64,000 nt of DNA from Polyangium sp. y55x31. Its GTDB lineage: Bacteria > Myxococcota_A > Polyangia > Polyangiales > Polyangiaceae. The stretch spans positions 91,908 through 155,907 of the forward strand of contig NZ_JARZHG010000027.1 of NCBI RefSeq assembly GCF_029946505.1. The letters run 5' to 3'. The position numbers and the translations under genes are program-made. The notes under the pieces were generated by a model, which saw only the letters and a program-made list of their open reading frames with translations, made no database searches and was not told the DNA's origin. This document shows, in pieces, positions 25,539-33,482 of the stretch; position 1 is the first letter of the stretch; every line of letters begins with the position of its first letter.

Positions 25539-26255
25539 ATGGATCAGCGCGAGATCAGGTTTCCTTGCGACGACGGCTTTTCGATGCGGGGCATCCTCAC
25601 CCTGCCGGACGGGCCGGAGCCGCGGCCCGGGCTCTTGCTCATCTACGAGGTGTTCGGCCTGAACGAGGAGATGAAGCGCGTCGCGCGGGAGTTCGCCGAG
25701 GCGGGGTACGTCGTGCTGATCCCCGACCTCTTTCACCGCGGCCCCAAGTTCCTCTGCGTCGCGCGTGCGATTCGTTCGATCATCAAGCAACGTGGCCGCC
25801 CGCTCGAGGATCTCGACGCGGCGAGGCGGTATCTCGCGTCGCGGCCCGAGGTGTCTGCCGAGCGGCTCGGCGTGGTCGGGTTTTGCATGGGCGGCGGCTT
25901 CGCGATCGTGCTCGCGATGCGGGGCCATTACAAGGCCGTTGCACCTTTCTATGGCGAGGTCCCCGAGGATCTGCCGAGCGCGTGCCCGACGGTGGCGAGC
26001 TTCGGCGGGCGCGACGAGCCTTTGCGCGACGCGCCCGCGCGCTTGCGGCGGAGCCTCGACAAGCTCGGCGTCCCCGCGGACATCAAGGTCTACGAGGACG
26101 CGGGGCATTCGTTCTACACGCGCACCGAGGGCGCGATTCTCCAGAAGATCGGCCCGCTCCTGCCGATGCACGCCGGCTATCACGAGCCCTCCGCGCTCGA
26201 CGCGAAGGAGCGCGTCCTCACGTTCTTCCGCGAACATCTCGACGGCGGCGTATGA
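25539..26255 (+). CDS. Dienelactone hydrolase family protein
   Basis: The protein has 238 residues from ATG 25539; AAAGGGGG ends six bases before it, which favours this start over ATG 25521. The alpha/beta hydrolase fold shows YEVFGLNEEM (with the Glu that contacts the nucleophile in this family), the nucleophile Cys in GFCMGGGFA, the acid Asp in FGGRDEPL and His in DAGHSFY. Cys in place of Ser is the mark of dienelactone hydrolases. Family members open lactone rings in aromatic degradation, but many homologues act on other esters, and no other degradation genes are nearby. The length matches the family (about 235-245). Confidence 0.88.
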   Translation: MDQREIRFPCDDGFSMRGILTLPDGPEPRPGLLLIYEVFGLNEEMKRVAREFAEAGYVVLIPDLFHRGPKFLCVARAIRSIIKQRGRPLEDLDAARRYLASRPEVSAERLGVVGFCMGGGFAIVLAMRGHYKAVAPFYGEVPEDLPSACPTVASFGGRDEPLRDAPARLRRSLDKLGVPADIKVYEDAGHSFYTRTEGAILQKIGPLLPMHAGYHEPSALDAKERVLTFFREHLDGGV

Positions 26256-26341
26256 CGGAACGTAACGAAGCAACGAATTGACCTGTTTCTCGATGCGGAA
26301 AATCCTATGTGAGGTTATGTTGCCCCACGAAGGAGCCTTGC

Positions 26342-27415
26342 ATGCATTCGAAGCTTCAGGTCGCCGGCATCGACATCGAGTGGAGGGAGGACGAGGGTCT
26401 TTGTTTGTGGGCCGGCGCCCCGGTGATGACGGCGTGGATCGAGAGCACCATGGCGGGGATGCTCGCGACGTTCCAGAAAATGGTCGGGGCTGAGCGCTTC
26501 GAGCTCGCGATGCAGCAGGGAGGGCGCGACAGCATCGGCGGGGACTGGGGCGTGATTGCGTCGGCGCCGACGTTCGAGGAGGGTTTCCAGAGGCTCTCGG
26601 GGGTCGCGGCGGCGGCGGGCTGGGGGCGCTGGGAGCTCGTCTCGATCGACCTCGCCGCGCGCGAGGCCCGGGTGCGGATCTACAACAACTGGGAATCGAT
26701 CGCGCAGCGCGCGATCGGGGTTTCCTGGGGTGCGTCCTTCGTCGCGGGCAAGCTCGCCGGGATTTTCCAGCGCCATTTCAGGGTGCCGACCTGCTGGGCC
26801 GAGCAGACGGCGTTCGTGACGGACGGCGAGACCTGCGACGAATTCATCGTGCGGCCCTCGAACCGGACGCTCGAAGATCGGCTCGACGCGCTCTTTCAAT
26901 CGGATCAGGTCACGAAGGCGGACCTCGCGGTGGCGCTCGAGCGCGTGCGCAAGGAGGTCGAGGAGCGCTCGCTGGCCGAGCGCGAGCTGCGGGAAAAACT
27001 CGATCTCATCGCGCGGCAGGAGGAGGCGATCCGGGCGCTCTCGACGCCGATCATCGAGGTCTGGGACGGCGTGCTCACGCTGCCGCTCTTCGGGGTGGTC
27101 GACACGCGGCGCGCGGCCGAGATGATGGAGCGGCTGCTCGACGCGATCACGCATAAAGGCGCGCGGACCGCGATCATCGATTTGACGGGCGTCGACACGA
27201 TCGACGCGGAGACGGCCGATCACATCGGGCGGCTCGTGCGCGCGGCGGAGCTCGTCGGCGCGAAATGCGTCATCACGGGCATTCGCCCCGCGGTGGCGCA
27301 GACGATGGTCGAAATCGGGATCGATCTCACGAAAATCGCGACGCTTTCGACGCTGCGCGAGGCATTGCGCCGTTTCACGCGCCCGGCGAATTCGCAAAAG
27401 CCGAAAAATTCCTGA
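26342..27415 (+). CDS. V4R-like sensor with C-terminal RsbR-type STAS domain (copy 1)
   Basis: The protein has 357 residues from ATG 26342, preceded by GAAGGAG. Residues 1-185 form an alpha/beta sensor. Its end (FAGKLAGIFQRHF, PTCWAEQ, ETCDEFIVRP in outline) resembles the V4R small-molecule-binding domain. A helical linker (about 190-235, probably coiled coil) leads to an RsbR-type STAS domain: LSTPIIEVWDGVLTLPLFG, IIDLTGVDTID, and GIRPAVAQTM. The Thr matching RsbRA Thr205 is kept (AVAQT), but the Thr171 site is Ala (IDAETA). The family is known to form or regulate stressosome-like complexes controlled by Ser/Thr kinases. A near-duplicate lies 214 bases downstream. Confidence 0.82.
   Translation: MHSKLQVAGIDIEWREDEGLCLWAGAPVMTAWIESTMAGMLATFQKMVGAERFELAMQQGGRDSIGGDWGVIASAPTFEEGFQRLSGVAAAAGWGRWELVSIDLAAREARVRIYNNWESIAQRAIGVSWGASFVAGKLAGIFQRHFRVPTCWAEQTAFVTDGETCDEFIVRPSNRTLEDRLDALFQSDQVTKADLAVALERVRKEVEERSLAERELREKLDLIARQEEAIRALSTPIIEVWDGVLTLPLFGVVDTRRAAEMMERLLDAITHKGARTAIIDLTGVDTIDAETADHIGRLVRAAELVGAKCVITGIRPAVAQTMVEIGIDLTKIATLSTLREALRRFTRPANSQKPKNS
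26870..27372 (+). repeat. Direct repeat, copy A (3' half of V4R-STAS gene 1)
   Basis: About 500 bases align without gaps to 28158-28660 at a constant offset of 1288. Long blocks are identical, for example the stretch around 27006-27074. The 5' halves of the two genes are clearly more diverged. Confidence 0.85.
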
Positions 27416-27416
27416 C

Positions 27417-27433
27417 CACGCGGACGCCGCGTG
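27417..27433 (+). terminator. Hairpin terminator, 7-bp stem
   Basis: CACGCGG pairs with CCGCGTG across an ACG loop, starting one base after the stop codon of V4R-STAS gene 1. There is no T-tract. It would separate transcription of the two tandem copies. Confidence 0.55.
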
Positions 27434-27629
27434 AGCGCCCGCGCCTCGCTCTGGCGGAGGCACGTCTCTTCCGTTTTCCAGGCACACGGTCACGATTGCA
27501 GATCTGCGTCAGCGCGTTGTCGCCGAGGGTCGGCGTATGGCGCTACGCTATGGCTGAAACTTTGTTTTTGCTGGCTTGATTTCGGCATCCGCGATACGCT
27601 CGTCCGTCATTGCGAGGTGAGTCCGAAAG

Positions 27630-28694
27630 ATGGGCGACAAGTTTCGTGTCGGGGGGATAGACGTCGAGTGGGACGCCGGCAAAGGCGTGTGCACCTGGGC
27701 CGGCGCTCCCGCTGTGACGATGTGGACCAAGTCGTCCGTCGCAGGGCTCTTGTCCGGCTTTCACCGGATGGTGGGCACCGAGCGGTTCCGGCTCGCGCTC
27801 CATGGCGGCGGCCGCGACAGCACGGAGGAAGATTGGGCCGTCATTGCCGCGGAGCCCACGTTCGAAAAGGGCTTCGAGGCGCTCGGCGCGATCGCCTGTT
27901 CGGCGGGCTGGGGGCGCTGGGAGCTCGTCTCCGCCGACCTGAAGACCCGCGAGGCGCGCGTCCGGGTCCACAATGGCTGGGAGTCCATCGCGCAGCGCGC
28001 GATCGAGGCCGATTGGGGCTCTGCATACGTGGGCGGCAAGTTCGCCGGACTTTTCCAGCGTTATTTCGGGGTGCCTTCCTGCTGGGCCGAGCAGACGGCG
28101 TTCGCTGCCCGGGGTGACGCGTACGACGAGTTCGTCATTCGGCCCTCGGAGAGGAGCCTCGAAGATCGGCTCGACGCGCTCTTTCATTCGGACCAGGCCA
28201 CGAAGGCGGACCTCGCGGTGGCGCTCGAGCGCGTGCGCAAGGAGGTCGAGGAGCGCTCCGTGGCCGAGCGCGAGCTGCGGGAAAAACTCGAGCTCATCGC
28301 GCGGCAGGAGGAGGCGATCCGGGCGCTCTCGACGCCGATCATCGAGGTCTGGGACGGCGTGCTTTCGCTGCCGCTCTTCGGCGTGGTCGATAGCCAGCGC
28401 GCCGCCGAGATGATGGAGCGGCTGCTCGACGCGATCACGCAAAAAGGCGCGACGTACGCGATCATCGATCTCACGGGCGTCGATATCGTGGATACCTCGA
28501 CGGCCGATCACATCGGGCGGCTCGTGCGCGCGGCCGAGCTGCTCGGCGCGCGCTGCATCATCACGGGCATTCGTCCAGCGGTCGCGCAGACGATGGTGCA
28601 AATCGGGATCGATCTCACGAAGATCATCACGCTCTCGACGCTGCGCGAGGCGCTCCGGCGCTGCATGCGTTCGAGCGAGGCGGGTCGCAAGTAG
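27630..28694 (+). CDS. V4R-like sensor with C-terminal RsbR-type STAS domain (copy 2)
   Basis: The protein has 354 residues with the same layout as copy 1: V4R-like sensor (1-180, with FAGLFQRYFGVPSCWAEQT), helical linker, and STAS domain. Here the Thr171-equivalent is present (VDTSTADHIG) along with the Thr205-equivalent (AVAQTM), so it could be phosphorylated at both positions known from RsbRA. The sensor half differs from copy 1 at many sites, for example AARGDAYDE where copy 1 has TDGETCDE, so copy 2 lacks the second Cys. The 3' half is nearly identical to copy 1. The two probably sense different cues and feed the same STAS-based complex. Confidence 0.82.
   Translation: MGDKFRVGGIDVEWDAGKGVCTWAGAPAVTMWTKSSVAGLLSGFHRMVGTERFRLALHGGGRDSTEEDWAVIAAEPTFEKGFEALGAIACSAGWGRWELVSADLKTREARVRVHNGWESIAQRAIEADWGSAYVGGKFAGLFQRYFGVPSCWAEQTAFAARGDAYDEFVIRPSERSLEDRLDALFHSDQATKADLAVALERVRKEVEERSVAERELREKLELIARQEEAIRALSTPIIEVWDGVLSLPLFGVVDSQRAAEMMERLLDAITQKGATYAIIDLTGVDIVDTSTADHIGRLVRAAELLGARCIITGIRPAVAQTMVQIGIDLTKIITLSTLREALRRCMRSSEAGRK
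28158..28660 (+). repeat. Direct repeat, copy B (3' half of V4R-STAS gene 2)
   Basis: This is the partner of 26870-27372. The identity is concentrated in the linker and STAS coding region. Such long repeats in direct orientation could recombine and delete the DNA between them. Confidence 0.85.
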
Positions 28695-28789
28695 AGGCCG
28701 GTCCGGTCGGGCGAGCCGAACCTCATCCCGAAACGAGCATCGCGCGCCGGCCCTTCCTCCCGCATACTTGCCCCCGAGGAGGCCCCGCG

Positions 28790-30166
28790 ATGACCACGTT
28801 CGACTTCGATCTCTTCACCATCGGCGCAGGCTCGGGCGGCGTGGCGGGGAGCCGCAGGTCGGCTTCGTACGGCGCGCGCGTCGCGATCTGCGAGGCGCGC
28901 CGCGTGGGCGGCACCTGCGTCCTGCGCGGCTGCGTGCCGAAGAAGCTGCTCGTGTACGGCGCGCACGTGGCCGAGGAGCTCGAAGACGCGCGTGGGTTCG
29001 GCTGGACGTTCGGCGAGGCCAAGCTCGACTGGGCGAAGCTCATCGAGGCGAAGGATCGCGAGCTCGATCGGCTGAACGGCATCTACGTGCGCATGCTGCG
29101 GGACGCGGGCGTGACGACGATCGAGGGGTTCGCGCGGATCGTCGGTCCACATACGGTCGACGTCGGCGGCAAGCGCTACACGGCGCGGCACATCCTCATC
29201 GCGACGGGCAGCCGGCCCGTGCGGCCCGACATCCCGGGCAAGGAGCTCGGCATTTCCTCGGACGAGGCGCTCGACCTGCCGTACGTGCCGCGCCGCGTGC
29301 TCGTCGTGGGCGGCGGCTACATCGGCGTGGAGTTCGCGGGGGTCTGGCGCGCCGCGGGCGCGGAGGTGACGCTCGCGCTGCGCGGAGACAACGTGCTGCG
29401 CGGCTTCGATCAGGACGTGCGCGAGTCCGTGGCCGAGGGCATGCAGAAGCGCGGCATCAAGATCCTGCGCGAGACGATCCTCCGGAGCGTGGCGAGGGAA
29501 GCCGACGGTTTGTCCGTGCGCCTCGCGGGCGGCGAGATCGTGGAGACGGACGTCGTCTTGTTCGCCACGGGTCGCGCGCCGAACACGGACGGTCTCGGCC
29601 TCGAGGACGTGGGCGTGGCCCTCGACGAGGTGCGCGCGATCAAGGTCGACTCGTATTCGCGGACGAGCGTGCCGAGCATCTTCGCGGTCGGGGACGTGAC
29701 GGACCGGATCAACCTGACGCCGGTGGCCATCGCGGAGGCGCGGGCCGTGGCGGAGACGCTGTTCCGCGACCGGCCGACCGAGATGGACCACGAGAACGTG
29801 CCGAGCGCGGTGTTCTCGCAGCCGCCGGTGGGCACGGTGGGCCTGCCGGAGCACGAGGCGCGGCGGCGGTACGGCAAGATCGACGTCTACCGTGCGCGCT
29901 TCCGTCCGATGAAGCACACGCTCTCGGGGCGGGACGAGCGGACGATGATGAAGCTCGTCGTGGATCGGGCGACGCAGAAGGTCGTCGGCGCGCACATGGT
30001 GGGCGCGGACGCGCCGGAGATCATCCAGGGCGTGGCCATTGCGGTCAAATGCGGCGCGACGAAGGCGCAATTCGACGCGACGGTCGGCATTCACCCGACG
30101 GCCGCGGAGGAGTTCGTCACGATGCGTGATCCGATTCCGGATCCGGGGCCGATGACGGGCGATTGA
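28790..30166 (+). CDS. gor: Glutathione-disulphide reductase
   Basis: The protein has 458 residues; GAGGAGG precedes the ATG. The FAD-binding GAGSGGVAGSRR is at the N-terminus, with the redox-active disulphide in GGTCVLRGCVPKK. The NADPH-binding GGGYIGVEFAG is followed by LRGDNVLRGFD, whose Arg residues fit NADP specificity. The second FAD motif is SIFAVGDVTD, and the C-terminal active-site HPTAAEE is present. It reduces GSSG with NADPH in the cytosol. The length (E. coli 450) and motifs support Gor over dihydrolipoamide dehydrogenase or mycothione reductase. It stands alone, 95 bases after V4R-STAS copy 2, and converges with a kinase gene. Confidence 0.93.
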   Translation: MTTFDFDLFTIGAGSGGVAGSRRSASYGARVAICEARRVGGTCVLRGCVPKKLLVYGAHVAEELEDARGFGWTFGEAKLDWAKLIEAKDRELDRLNGIYVRMLRDAGVTTIEGFARIVGPHTVDVGGKRYTARHILIATGSRPVRPDIPGKELGISSDEALDLPYVPRRVLVVGGGYIGVEFAGVWRAAGAEVTLALRGDNVLRGFDQDVRESVAEGMQKRGIKILRETILRSVAREADGLSVRLAGGEIVETDVVLFATGRAPNTDGLGLEDVGVALDEVRAIKVDSYSRTSVPSIFAVGDVTDRINLTPVAIAEARAVAETLFRDRPTEMDHENVPSAVFSQPPVGTVGLPEHEARRRYGKIDVYRARFRPMKHTLSGRDERTMMKLVVDRATQKVVGAHMVGADAPEIIQGVAIAVKCGATKAQFDATVGIHPTAAEEFVTMRDPIPDPGPMTGD

Positions 30167-30173
30167 GAGGTTT

Positions 30174-31454
30174 TCAGCGCGACGCGAAGAACGCCGCGGC
30201 GACCACGGCCACGATCGCGATGACGGCGAGCGTGTAATTGATGGCGCTCGGCTTCTTCTCGGGCGCGCGCCGCGCGGAGGTGGCCAGTTCGTCGCCCCGC
30301 GCCTTTTTCTTTTTCTTGCGCGCCTCTGCGACCGGCGGAGCCTTTTCCGGAGCCTTCTCCGCGTCCGCTTTCTCGCTCGGTTTGTCCGGGGGGCGCACCG
30401 TGACCGGGGGCGGCGGCGGCGTGATCTTCCTCGAACGAACGGCCGCTTCCTCGACGGGCTCGCTCGAAATGGACAGCGCGTCGAGCGCCTCGATCACCGC
30501 GGCCGCGTTCTGGAATCGCTCGTAGGGGTCCTTTTCGAGCAGCTTCTTCACGAGCGGCTCGAGCTCGGCGGGGATCTTCACGTCCGGCGCGCGCACCGAA
30601 AACGGCGGCGGCGGCGTCGTGCGGTGGTGCGAGAACATCTCGACCGGATCGGTCGAGTCGAACGGGTGTTTGCCCGTCAGCATCTCGTACATCATCACGC
30701 CGAGCGCGTAGAGGTCCGCGCGCTCGTCGACCGCGTCCATGCCGTGCGCCGCCTCGGGCGCGAGGTAGTTGATCGTCCCGAAGATCACGCCGACGCCGGT
30801 GAGGCGCGAGGGCGGCCGGCCCTCCTTGGGCACCGTGAGCGGGAGCTTGCCGACCGAGACCTTCGCGAAGCCGAAGTCGATGAGCTTCGCCACGAAGCCC
30901 GCTTCGAGCATCACGTTCCGCGGCTTCAAGTCCCGATGCACGATGCCGAGCTCGTGCGCGGCTTGCAGGCCGCACAGGATCTGCCGCGCGACGTGCACGA
31001 CGAGGCGCGGCTTCATCGGGCCTTCGCGGATCACCTCGGCGAGGTTTTTCCCTTCGACGTACTCGAGGATCAGGAAGTACGAGCCGTCGTCGAGCTTCCC
31101 GAAGTCGGTCGCGTGGGCGATGTTCGGGTTGTCGATGTGCGCGCCGACGAGGGCCTCGCGCTCGAAGCGCGCCACGATCTCGGGGTTGTCGTCGCTCTCG
31201 GGGTGCAGGATCTTCACGGCGACGCGCTTGTGCATGAGCACGTGCTCGCCGAGGTAGACGGCGCCCATGCCGCCCATCGCCAGGAGATCGAGGATGCGGT
31301 AGCGCTCCGAGATCGTCTGGCCGATGAGGTCCCGCGCGCGTTCGAGCGCTTTTTGATGGGCCTCGGCGTTCGCCTGGTCGACGTCGACCGGCTGTTCCGC
31401 CTCGGTTTCGTGGTCGATCTCGATGGACTGCGCGCTCTCTTCGGTAGGCGACAT
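30174..31454 (-). CDS. Ser/Thr protein kinase with C-terminal membrane anchor
   Basis: The protein has 426 residues. After an acidic 50-residue leader comes the kinase domain (about 50-320): Gly loop LAMGGMGAVYLG, Lys81 in VAVKILHP, HRDLKPRN, DFGFAKVS, and GTINYLAPEA with APEA in place of APEQ. A Pro-rich then Lys-rich cytoplasmic linker (about 335-400) leads to a single membrane helix at the extreme C-terminus, ending in FFASR with almost nothing outside. It is the second gene of a two-kinase operon, six bases after the upstream kinase. With no periplasmic sensor, its input is probably from cytoplasmic partners. Confidence 0.93.
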   Translation of the reverse strand: MSPTEESAQSIEIDHETEAEQPVDVDQANAEAHQKALERARDLIGQTISERYRILDLLAMGGMGAVYLGEHVLMHKRVAVKILHPESDDNPEIVARFEREALVGAHIDNPNIAHATDFGKLDDGSYFLILEYVEGKNLAEVIREGPMKPRLVVHVARQILCGLQAAHELGIVHRDLKPRNVMLEAGFVAKLIDFGFAKVSVGKLPLTVPKEGRPPSRLTGVGVIFGTINYLAPEAAHGMDAVDERADLYALGVMMYEMLTGKHPFDSTDPVEMFSHHRTTPPPPFSVRAPDVKIPAELEPLVKKLLEKDPYERFQNAAAVIEALDALSISSEPVEEAAVRSRKITPPPPPVTVRPPDKPSEKADAEKAPEKAPPVAEARKKKKKARGDELATSARRAPEKKPSAINYTLAVIAIVAVVAAAFFASR

Positions 31455-31460
31455 GCGGGG

Positions 31461-32354
31461 CTAGCCGGGTAGGCGGAAGGTTTGTCGCACCCGATCGGCG
31501 CTCGGGCCTTTGCCGTTCATCATCACGCGGATGAGGTCGTTCCACAACGTGGGGATGTACGGGTAACGCTGGTTCGGATCGGCCGCGAGCGCGCGCGCCG
31601 CCCACGCGTCGATCTCGGGGGCGAGGTCGGGCCTTCGCTGGGCGAGCTCGGGGCGCGGCGCGGTCGTCACGGCGAGGGAGAGGTCCGCGAGGGAGTCGCC
31701 CGAAAACGGCGTTTGTCCGGCGAGCGCGCGGAAGACGAGGGCGCCGAAGGCGTAGACGTCGGCGCGATGATCGAGCGGCTCGCCGCGCCACGCCTCGGGC
31801 GCGACGTAGTTCGGCGAGCCATCCGGCTTGTTCTCGGCCGTGAGCGCCTCGAAGCCGACGACCTGCGCGAGGCCGAAATCGAGGATGCGCATGCCGCCGC
31901 CGCGCTCGGGCGAGAGGAGGAAGAGGTTTGCCGGTTTGACGTCGCGGTGGACGATGCCGAGCGCATGCGCGGCGTGGAGCGCGCGCGCGATCGGATCGAG
32001 GAGCGTGAGCAGATTGTACGAGCTCAAACGATCGCCGAAGCACTCCAGATCCTGGAGGTGCGCTTCGAAGGTCTCGCCTTCGAGCCGCTCCATGACCACG
32101 TACAAGGCGCCCTCGGGGTCGGTCCCGCATGCGTGGATGCGCGCGACGCTCGTGCCCCAGAGCGACGCGAGGGACTGGGCCTCGCGGAAGAGGCGTGCGG
32201 GGAGCTCTGGGTCGTCCTTCACCTGCTTGCGCAGGAGCTTGAGCGCGACCTCGGTGCCGGTTTGCTGGTCCTCGGCCCGGTACACGACGCCATGACTCCC
32301 GCGGCCGAGCTCCTCCCCGAGCTTGTAGCGGCCATCGAGCGTCTCGCCTTCCAT
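31461..32354 (-). CDS. Ser/Thr protein kinase, soluble
   Basis: The protein has 297 residues: kinase domain only. Gly loop LGRGSHGVVYRA, Lys39 in VALKLL, HRDVKPAN, DFGLAQV, and GSPNYVAPEAW, again with APEA. After the kinase core a short helical tail has RYPYIPTLWNDLI. A CGGGAA Shine-Dalgarno lies six bases before the ATG, and TAGATT is further upstream as a possible -10 box. It is co-transcribed with the membrane-anchored kinase downstream, the same soluble-plus-anchored pairing as at 15.2-17.3 kb. It is divergent from xerC. Confidence 0.92.
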   Translation of the reverse strand: MEGETLDGRYKLGEELGRGSHGVVYRAEDQQTGTEVALKLLRKQVKDDPELPARLFREAQSLASLWGTSVARIHACGTDPEGALYVVMERLEGETFEAHLQDLECFGDRLSSYNLLTLLDPIARALHAAHALGIVHRDVKPANLFLLSPERGGGMRILDFGLAQVVGFEALTAENKPDGSPNYVAPEAWRGEPLDHRADVYAFGALVFRALAGQTPFSGDSLADLSLAVTTAPRPELAQRRPDLAPEIDAWAARALAADPNQRYPYIPTLWNDLIRVMMNGKGPSADRVRQTFRLPG

Positions 32355-32501
32355 GGGTTCCCGAGGAGCAATCTACCCGTTCCCTCCCGCGGAAGGCATC
32401 TTTTCGCGGAACGTTCCGGTCCGGGCCGGTCGATCGACAGAGAGGCGTGGGGACCGTCGTCTCTTTGCCCGGGGGCGGGGGGCGATGCTACGGGAAGGGC
32501 C

Positions 32502-33482
32502 GTGAAGAGCGCGGTCCCGGAGAACGCCGCGAAGAGCGCGGGCCTCGAAGAGGCCGTGGCGCGTTTCGTGCGCCACCTCGGCGAGGAGCGTCGAGCGTCG
32601 CCGCATACCGTGGCCGCGTACCGTCGAGACCTTGCCCAGCTCGTCGCCCACGTACAGGAGCGTCGCGGGCGTGTACGAGGTCCCGGCGATCTCGACGTGT
32701 TCGTGCTTCGAGGTTTCCTCGGGCAGCTCGCCCGGACGCACGCGCCGCCCTCGATCGGCAGGAAGATCGCCGCGGTGCGAGCTTTCCTGCGATGGCTCGA
32801 GCGGCGTGGGGAGATCCAGAAGAACCCGGCAGCCGAGCTCGAGCTGCCGAAGGCGCGGCGGCCGCTGCCGACGTTCGTCAACGCGGACGCCGCTGCGGAG
32901 GTCGTCGAGGCGCCCGACGAGGCGACGGCGGAAGGGCAGCGGGATCGGGCGATCCTGGAGGTGCTCTACGGCTCGGGGCTCCGCGTGTCGGAGCTCGTGG
33001 GGCTCGACGTCGGCGACGTGGACATGGAGGCGGACGGGGGACGGGCGCGTGTGCTCGGCAAGGGGCGCAAGGAGCGGATCGTGCCGTTCGGCTCGCATGC
33101 ACGCGCGGCGCTCGTGCGATGGCTCGGGCGGCGCGAGGAGCTCCGGAACCCGAAGACGGGCGCGCTCGACGAGCGAGCGCTCTTCGTGTCGCGGCTCGGT
33201 CGGCGCATCAGCGTGCGGCAAGTGCAGCACCTCGTGCATCGGTACGGCGCGCTCGGCGCGGGTCGCGCAGACCTGCACCCGCACGCGCTCCGGCACACGT
33301 TCGCCACGCACCTGCTCGACGGCGGCGCGGATCTGCGGGCGATCCAGAAGATGCTCGGGCACGCGAGCCTGTCGACGACGCAAAGGTACGCGCACGTCTC
33401 GATCGATCACCTGACGAAGGTGTATGACGCGGCGCACCCGCTCGCGAAGAGAGGCGCGCCGCGCGCTCGCAACAAGGGATGA
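32502..33482 (+). CDS. xerC: Tyrosine recombinase XerC/XerD family
   Basis: The protein has 326 residues from GTG 32502, with GGGAAGGG just upstream. The N-terminal SAM-like core-binding domain (about 15-110) contains ASPHTVAAYRRDLAQL. The catalytic domain has Arg in YGSGLRVSELV, Lys in LGKGRKERIVP, His/Arg in HPHALRHTFATHLL, His in LGHASLSTTQRY and the nucleophile Tyr in the same block. It resolves chromosome dimers at dif with a partner recombinase; XerC versus XerD cannot be fixed from sequence alone. The length is slightly above the usual 298 because of the N-terminus. Its stop overlaps the ATG of the sulfatase-like gene (ATGA). Confidence 0.9.
   Translation: MKSAVPENAAKSAGLEEAVARFVRHLGEERRASPHTVAAYRRDLAQLVAHVQERRGRVRGPGDLDVFVLRGFLGQLARTHAPPSIGRKIAAVRAFLRWLERRGEIQKNPAAELELPKARRPLPTFVNADAAAEVVEAPDEATAEGQRDRAILEVLYGSGLRVSELVGLDVGDVDMEADGGRARVLGKGRKERIVPFGSHARAALVRWLGRREELRNPKTGALDERALFVSRLGRRISVRQVQHLVHRYGALGAGRADLHPHALRHTFATHLLDGGADLRAIQKMLGHASLSTTQRYAHVSIDHLTKVYDAAHPLAKRGAPRARNKG

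Noticed and set aside
27572..27587. TGGCTTGATTTCGGCA as a sigma-54 promoter of V4R-STAS copy 2
   Set aside because: GG-N10-GC spacing is correct, but the -24 and -12 boxes match poorly (CGGCA for TTGCA) and copy 1 has nothing similar.
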